Source: Streptomyces lydicus (GTDB lineage: Bacteria; Actinomycetota; Actinomycetes; Streptomycetales; Streptomycetaceae). Taken from it: a DNA stretch of 64,000 nucleotides. Under the pieces are notes generated by a model that was not told the DNA's origin, ran no database searches, and saw only the letters and a list, made by a program, of their open reading frames with translations. The position numbers and the translations under genes are program-made. Numbering within the stretch: the stretch's first letter is position 1; each line of letters opens with the position of its first letter. The DNA is taken from positions 3,720,001 to 3,784,000 of the forward strand of contig NZ_RDTE01000003.1 in NCBI RefSeq assembly GCF_004125265.1. The letters are read 5' to 3'. Positions 59,772 through 64,000 of the stretch are shown here, in pieces.

Positions 59772-60530
59772 TCAGCTCAGCCGGGTCGTGGCGTACGCCA
59801 GGATGGCGTCCCGCTGGTAGGCGGCCAGGCCCGGCGCGATCGACTCGTACGCCGCGCGCCACGGCTCGTTCTCCACGCAGGAACGTCCCAACGCGCGGTA
59901 CTCCTCGGTGGATACGGCGCGGATCCCGGTGAGTGCCCGGTACTGGGCGTCGATCTCGGCCTGCACGGGTTCGGCGTCGGCCGGGGTGCCCGCGGCCATC
60001 AGCTCGGCCAGCCGGATCATCTGGGCCGTGCGCTCGCGCTGTCCGGCCTCGATCTCGGTGTCGCTCAGCTTCGCGTTGTGCCGGTCGATCGCCTCGGCCA
60101 GCTCGGGGAAGTCGTGCAGGGTCGCCTGGTACTGGGCGGGCTGGATTCCCTCGAAGAGGTTCTCCGGTCGGTTGATGGTCATGGGTCTGCCGTCCCTCCT
60201 GGAATGCTCCAGTTCGGTGATCGTGCGGGCGACGGTGCCGGCCAGGGCATCGAGCCGGTCGCGCTCGGCGAGCAGGCGGCGGTGGTGGCCCCGCAGGGCC
60301 TCCACCTCGTCGACCTGCGAGGCCAGAACCCTGCCGATCTCGGGCAGCCCCAGGCCCAGCGCCCGCAGTACGAGGAGCTGCTGCAAGCGCAGCAGCTCGC
60401 CTTCCTCGTAGTAGCGGTGGCCGTTGGTACCGATCCAGGCGGGCGGCAGCAGACCGATCTCGTCGTAGTGCCGCAGTGTCCGAGCCGTCACACCCGACAT
60501 CCGGGCGACCTCCGCGGTCGGCCAGGCCAT
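59772..60530 (-). CDS. MerR-family regulator with TipAS-like domain
   Basis: The 252-residue regulator has a MerR helix-turn-helix (WPTAEVARMSGVTARTLRHY, RYYEEGELLRLQQLLVLRAL), a coiled-coil dimer helix and a C-terminal TipAS-like antibiotic-recognition domain (LFEGIQPAQYQATLHDFPEL, YRALGRSCVENEPWRAAY). TipA proteins respond to thiopeptides and autoactivate. ATG 60530 has GGGAGG five bases upstream. It is divergent from the membrane protein at 60822, which it may regulate. The C-terminus lacks an obvious capturing Cys except one in GRSCVEN. Confidence 0.9.
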   Translation of the reverse strand: MAWPTAEVARMSGVTARTLRHYDEIGLLPPAWIGTNGHRYYEEGELLRLQQLLVLRALGLGLPEIGRVLASQVDEVEALRGHHRRLLAERDRLDALAGTVARTITELEHSRRDGRPMTINRPENLFEGIQPAQYQATLHDFPELAEAIDRHNAKLSDTEIEAGQRERTAQMIRLAELMAAGTPADAEPVQAEIDAQYRALTGIRAVSTEEYRALGRSCVENEPWRAAYESIAPGLAAYQRDAILAYATTRLS

Positions 60531-60821
60531 CGCCGCCTCCCTCACGAGTGCTTCACCGGGCCGGTGTTTCCGGCCCTGGTCAGGACGGTAGGAGCTTCCG
60601 CTGCGGCAGTTTCAAGCCCCCGCACCGCGGGATGCTGCCCTCGACCAGCGCGAGTACGCCGGCAGACCGGCACACCAGTCTTTCGGCCTGCGACTTCACG
60701 TTGGCGGGGGCTCGGTCATCAAGACTCCTCCCAGGGCAAGTTGGGGGCTCCGCCCTACGGGGGAAGCGGGCAAGCCCCGAGAAGGACGCCTGCCCGCCGC
60801 GGTGTTCGTAGCGTTCGGGGC

Positions 60822-61364
60822 ATGACTTCTGTGCGGAGTACGGCTTCGGCGGGACCGGCGGTCGCGGTGCGGTGCCTGCACCGGCGCGCGGCGTTCTGGG
60901 CGTATGCCAGCTTTGGCTGGCTGGCGGTCTCGTTCGTCTGGCATCTGTGGATGGGCATCGACTACCGGTCGGCGATGGGCCGGCAGGTCACCGCCCCCGT
61001 GTGGGTATTCCTCGCATACGACGGGCTGATCACCGCGATGTCGGCGGCGGGGGCCGTGCTCGCCCTGGCGGCCGTACGGCCATGGGGCCGCCGCCTTCCC
61101 CCGTGGACGGTGTGGCTGCCGCTGCGGTTCGGGGCGGTCCTGCTGGTCGTACGGGGTGTGCCGGGGCTCGTCGAAGACCTCACCATGGTCACCGGGCTGA
61201 CCCCCTACGGGCTGCTGGGGCTCGCGGAGCGGCCGGCCGACCTGTCGTCCGGGACGTTCTGGACGGACATGGCGATCAATGGGTACTTCTTCGCGGGCGC
61301 GGTGGTGATGGCGCCGCTGACCGTGCTCCACCGAAGGCTCCTGCGGGCCGCCGAAAGCCGCTAG
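60822..61364 (+). CDS. Four-helix integral membrane protein
   Basis: The 180-residue protein has helices at AFWAYASFGWLAVSFVWHLW, VFLAYDGLITAMSAAGAVLA, LRFGAVLLVVRGVPGLVEDL and FAGAVVMAPLTVL. It resembles DUF3995-type membrane proteins in length and layout, but I am not sure of the family. It lies opposite the TipA-like regulator with a shared 291-base region that shows no gene. No ribosome site is clear before ATG 60822. A role in drug response is a guess from the neighbour. Confidence 0.7.
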   Translation: MTSVRSTASAGPAVAVRCLHRRAAFWAYASFGWLAVSFVWHLWMGIDYRSAMGRQVTAPVWVFLAYDGLITAMSAAGAVLALAAVRPWGRRLPPWTVWLPLRFGAVLLVVRGVPGLVEDLTMVTGLTPYGLLGLAERPADLSSGTFWTDMAINGYFFAGAVVMAPLTVLHRRLLRAAESR

Positions 61365-61393
61365 GGGGTGTCTCCCCCTAGGGGTGTTGTCCG

Positions 61394-61418
61394 GGGCCGC
61401 CGGGGGCACCGGCGGCCC
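61394..61418. terminator. 10-bp hairpin between convergent genes
   Basis: GGGCCGCCGG and CCGGCGGCCC form a perfect stem with a 5-base loop, between the membrane protein and the NmrA-like gene, whose stops face each other. Confidence 0.7.
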
Positions 61419-61424
61419 GCCCGT

Positions 61425-62282
61425 TCAGGAGAAGTCGGCGGCATGATCCTGCGCCCACCGGGCGAACGTCCGACCCGGGTGGCCGGTGAGCCGTTCGACG
61501 GCGTCCGAGACGGGGAAGAGCGGTGCATCGACCGTCCGGCCGAACATCCGGACGAGTTCCATTGCGTCCTCCTTGGTCAGGAAGCGCCCGGACATCGCCT
61601 CGGCCGCCTCGTCCTCGGAGATCTGCTCGACCCGGACGTCCTTGCCGGTCGCCCGCCCGATCTCGGCGATCTGCTGGGCGAGGGTCATCTGCTCCGGGCC
61701 GGTGACGGCATATGCCTTGCCAAGGTGTGCGCCGCTGCGGTCCAGCAGGGCGACGGCCGCGACATCGGCGAGGTCGGCCTCGTGGACGGGGGCGCCCTGG
61801 GCATCCGGGTGTGCCTCGCGCACCACTCCTGTTCCGCGGACCGACGGGGCCCAGGCAAGGGCGTTGGTGGCGTAGTTGCCGCCGCGGACAAAGGTCCACT
61901 CCAGACCGGATTCGCGTACCGCGCGCTCCAGGGCGGCGTGCATCCGGGAGATGAAATGCGCGTCGTCGTCCGGGGTATCGGACACCGCCATCGAGGAGTT
62001 GAGAACCACTCGGCGGACCCCGGCCCTGACGGCGGCGTCGAGTACGGCCACCGCGGCCCGCTCGCCGCCGGCCGCGAGATTGAGGAACAGCGCATCGGCG
62101 CCGGCCAGCAGCGGTGTGAGGTCGTCGGTGCCGGTGAGGTCGGCGCGGACCGTTTTGGCCCCGGCCGGCAGCGCGGCGCGCGCCGGATCGCGGGTCAGCG
62201 CGCGTACGGCGGCGCCCTCGGCGAGGAGCCGGCCGACGAGGCTGCGGCCGATATTGCCGGTTGCCCCGGTAACGACGATCAT
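61425..62282 (-). CDS. NmrA-like / atypical SDR NAD(P)-binding protein
   Basis: The 285-residue Rossmann-fold protein begins MIVVTGATGNIGRSLVGRLL with the GxxGxxG dinucleotide loop. LFLNLAAGGERAAVAVLDAA, RRVVLNSSMAVSD and GLEWTFVRGGNYATNALAW follow. The Tyr-x3-Lys catalytic pair is missing, as in NmrA-like redox sensors and quinone-oxidoreductase-like proteins. ATG 62282 has GAAGG seven bases upstream; ATG 62306 with GAGGAG is also possible. The function may be redox sensing or a small reductase. Confidence 0.87.
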   Translation of the reverse strand: MIVVTGATGNIGRSLVGRLLAEGAAVRALTRDPARAALPAGAKTVRADLTGTDDLTPLLAGADALFLNLAAGGERAAVAVLDAAVRAGVRRVVLNSSMAVSDTPDDDAHFISRMHAALERAVRESGLEWTFVRGGNYATNALAWAPSVRGTGVVREAHPDAQGAPVHEADLADVAAVALLDRSGAHLGKAYAVTGPEQMTLAQQIAEIGRATGKDVRVEQISEDEAAEAMSGRFLTKEDAMELVRMFGRTVDAPLFPVSDAVERLTGHPGRTFARWAQDHAADFS

Positions 62283-62430
62283 GGAACGGCCTTCGTGAGA
62301 GGTCATGGGACGACTGCTCCTCTTCGGTTTGTCGGTCGAATGCGTCGAATGGACTGAGGGAACTGAGGGAGCGGGAGGAGTCGGAGAAGGTGCGTCACGG
62401 CGGACACAGTCGATACGGGGATACGACAGA

Positions 62431-62475
62431 TACGGCGGTTACGGCGGTTACGGCGACTGCGGCGGCTGCGGCGGA
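62431..62475. repeat. 9-bp TACGGCGGT repeats in the gap 62307-62658
   Basis: Five in-register 9-base units (two exact TACGGCGGT, then TACGGCGAC, TGCGGCGGC, TGCGGCGGA) lie between the divergent NmrA-like and DUF2993 genes. A more AT-rich promoter-like patch follows at 62560-62630. No gene is supported in the 352-base gap. Confidence 0.7.
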
Positions 62476-62658
62476 GAGGGCGACGGATCCTGACAAGGCG
62501 CACGCTGTCGGTCAGGTCACCAAGAGGTGTGACGGTAGTTCAGGTCGCCCCACAAGCGCGGCAAATTTTTATCAAGACCGGCGGGACAACCCTCGCGTAT
62601 CCGACTTACTGCCGGTACAACTTGCGTTCAAGGGTCCCGACCGTGGTCAGATGTACGA

Positions 62659-64000
62659 ATGCGAACCCCCACACGCATACCTTCACCTTCGCCCACGCCC
62701 GTCAGCCGGCCGCACTCCGACACCGCCGCGACGGGCGACCCGGACGGCCCCACGGGCGACACCAGAAAGCTCGACATGGTCAACCCGTACGCGGATCTGG
62801 CGGCCCTTGCCGACCCGGAGCCGGAGCTTGAACCGGAGTGGGGATCCGGCTCGTTGGACGACGACGCGCCCCGCCGCCGCACGTACCTCAACGAACGCGA
62901 CGACAGCGACGACCCGCTGGGCCTCGGACTGCGCTCGGACGACGAGACGGACAGCGAGGCTTGGAAGCCGCCGAACCACCGCCGCAAGAAGCGCGGCCTC
63001 AGCCGGTTCGCCGCCATACCGCTCGCCCTGAAGCTGCTGGTCGCCGTCCTCGTCGGCACCTCCTTCCTCGGGCTCTTCGACCGGTTCGCGGTGCTGTACG
63101 CGCAGAACAAGACCGCGGAAAAGGTGAAGGATGCGCTGCATCTGAACGCCACTCCCGAGGTCGATATCGAGGGATTCCCGTTCCTCACCCAGGTCATGGA
63201 CAAGCATGTCGACCAGGTGAAGGTCACCATTCCCGACCTGGCCGCCGACCGGGTTTCGCTGGCGAAATTCGAGGCCACCGCCAAGGACGTCCGTATCGAC
63301 GGCGATCTGCCCAGCTCCATCAAGGGCGCCACGATCGGCACCATGCACGGCAGCGTGCTGCTGGCCTTCGACGACATGAACCGCGAACTCGGCGCCTCGC
63401 AGGTGAAATTCAGCGAAATGGGCCCGAATTCCGTCCGCGCGGTCGGTCAACTGCCGGTCGCCGGACACGATTTGCGGGTACGGGCCGAGGCACGCATTCA
63501 GCGGGCCGGTGACCGCGGTATCTCCACCGACATCAGCCGGATGCGCCTGGACATCGGTGACATCGCCGTCTACCGCCCCGGCACCGGCAAGGAGGAGGGC
63601 CTGCGGCTGACCCGCAAGACCGCCGCCGAGCTCAGCCGGCAGGCCGCCAAGGTCAAGGCGATGCTCAGCATCCCGGCGATCGTGGACCGGATCGGCATCC
63701 CCAAGGCGTACATCCAGGAAGCGCTGCAGAACGAGGAGAAGCTGCACGAGCTGACCGGGTCGCCGCGCTTCGTCCAGAACCTGATGAAGGTCAACCTCGT
63801 CGATGTGGTCGCGGACCACCCCTGGCTGCTGCAGAAGGTGGGCATCGACCCGAAGATCCTCGGCACGCTGACCGGGCTCACCAAGCCGCAGCTCGCGGAC
63901 CGGCTGTCGCTGTCCTTCCAGCTCCCCAAGACGCCCGGGAACGTCCGGCTGCGGCATATCTCGGTCGAGCGGGACGGCATCCGCGCCGACCTTTCGGGGT
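62659..64000 (+). CDS. DUF2993 (LmeA-like) membrane-anchored protein, partial
   Basis: About 447 codons are visible, and the gene runs off the window. A 120-residue acidic, disordered cytoplasmic head precedes one membrane helix (AIPLALKLLVAVLVGTSFLG). The extracytoplasmic DUF2993 domain follows: LHLNATPEVDIEGFPFLTQV, DKHVDQVKVTIPDL and QLPVAGHDLRVRAEA. Mycobacterial LmeA of this family matures lipomannan; other actinobacterial members are of unknown role. ATG 62659 and ATG 62776 are in the same frame; neither has a clear ribosome site, and 62659 is taken as the longer open start. Confidence 0.8.
   Translation, partial: MRTPTRIPSPSPTPVSRPHSDTAATGDPDGPTGDTRKLDMVNPYADLAALADPEPELEPEWGSGSLDDDAPRRRTYLNERDDSDDPLGLGLRSDDETDSEAWKPPNHRRKKRGLSRFAAIPLALKLLVAVLVGTSFLGLFDRFAVLYAQNKTAEKVKDALHLNATPEVDIEGFPFLTQVMDKHVDQVKVTIPDLAADRVSLAKFEATAKDVRIDGDLPSSIKGATIGTMHGSVLLAFDDMNRELGASQVKFSEMGPNSVRAVGQLPVAGHDLRVRAEARIQRAGDRGISTDISRMRLDIGDIAVYRPGTGKEEGLRLTRKTAAELSRQAAKVKAMLSIPAIVDRIGIPKAYIQEALQNEEKLHELTGSPRFVQNLMKVNLVDVVADHPWLLQKVGIDPKILGTLTGLTKPQLADRLSLSFQLPKTPGNVRLRHISVERDGIRADLSG

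Overview
The window is high-GC actinobacterial chromosome, almost certainly Streptomyces. The evidence is an msiK-type sugar ATPase, CarD, the mycothiol genes mshA and mshD, the PhoR-PhoP/PhoU locus with PHO boxes, an Lsr2 protein, a linked XRE/DUF397 pair, frequent GTG/TTG starts and GTGA/ATGA stop-start overlaps. The species cannot be named from the sequence.

Layout. 1-6.5 kb: one end of an integrated mobile element lying against tRNA-Thr(TGT). It holds a relaxase start, mobC, a DUF2637 membrane gene, a DUF3631 NTPase, an excisionase, a regulator and a tyrosine integrase; the other end is outside the window. 6.5-22.5 kb: core chromosome with msiK, a sugar nucleotidyltransferase, a DoxX protein, the minus-strand series carD-ispD-ispF-(PPOX)-cysS-rlmB (transcriptional regulator, isoprenoid precursor enzymes, translation enzymes), a lipoprotein, phoP-phoR and divergent phoU, then a tiny cysteine-rich protein. 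22.5-32 kb: a patchier stretch with a TetR/MFS pair and its operators, IS30 and NTPase gene remnants, a DUF4242 protein, several unrecognised genes and a stand-alone LanC-like protein. 32-42 kb: gpmA, an MFS transporter, a secreted hydrolase, two methyltransferases, mshA-ybjN and an XRE regulator. 42-48.4 kb: an accessory island with an Lsr2 paralogue, a TgmC/PIMT-like methyltransferase with small partner genes, XRE-DUF397, and a secreted lectin/aerolysin-like putative pore-forming toxin. 48.5-64 kb: core-like again, with nudix, CHAD and ppk (polyphosphate), an ABC exporter, GNAT, mshD, a secreted 5'-nucleotidase, TipA-like MerR, NmrA-like and DUF2993 genes.

Two themes connect genes. Phosphate: PhoR-PhoP, PhoU, Ppk, the CHAD protein and the secreted nucleotidase are typical Pho-regulon functions, and duplicated 11-nt-spaced GTTCACC boxes are visible between phoR and phoU. 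Mycothiol: mshA and mshD lie about 17 kb apart. From memory of S. coelicolor numbering, the order appears to descend through msiK-phoRP-mshA and then ascend through ppk-mshD-nucleotidase, so the 42-48 kb island may mark a rearrangement junction.

Intergenic DNA is unusually rich in short tandem repeats with periods of 5, 6, 8, 9, 11, 22, 23, 26 and 36 nt, several of which run into gene ends and change the tails of proteins. The best candidates for new biology are the TgmC-like methyltransferase with a possible precursor segment fused in frame upstream, the lectin/aerolysin-like toxin with 11-bp repeats in front of it, the orphan LanC protein with a CCG zinc motif, and the cysteine-rich mini-protein after phoU.
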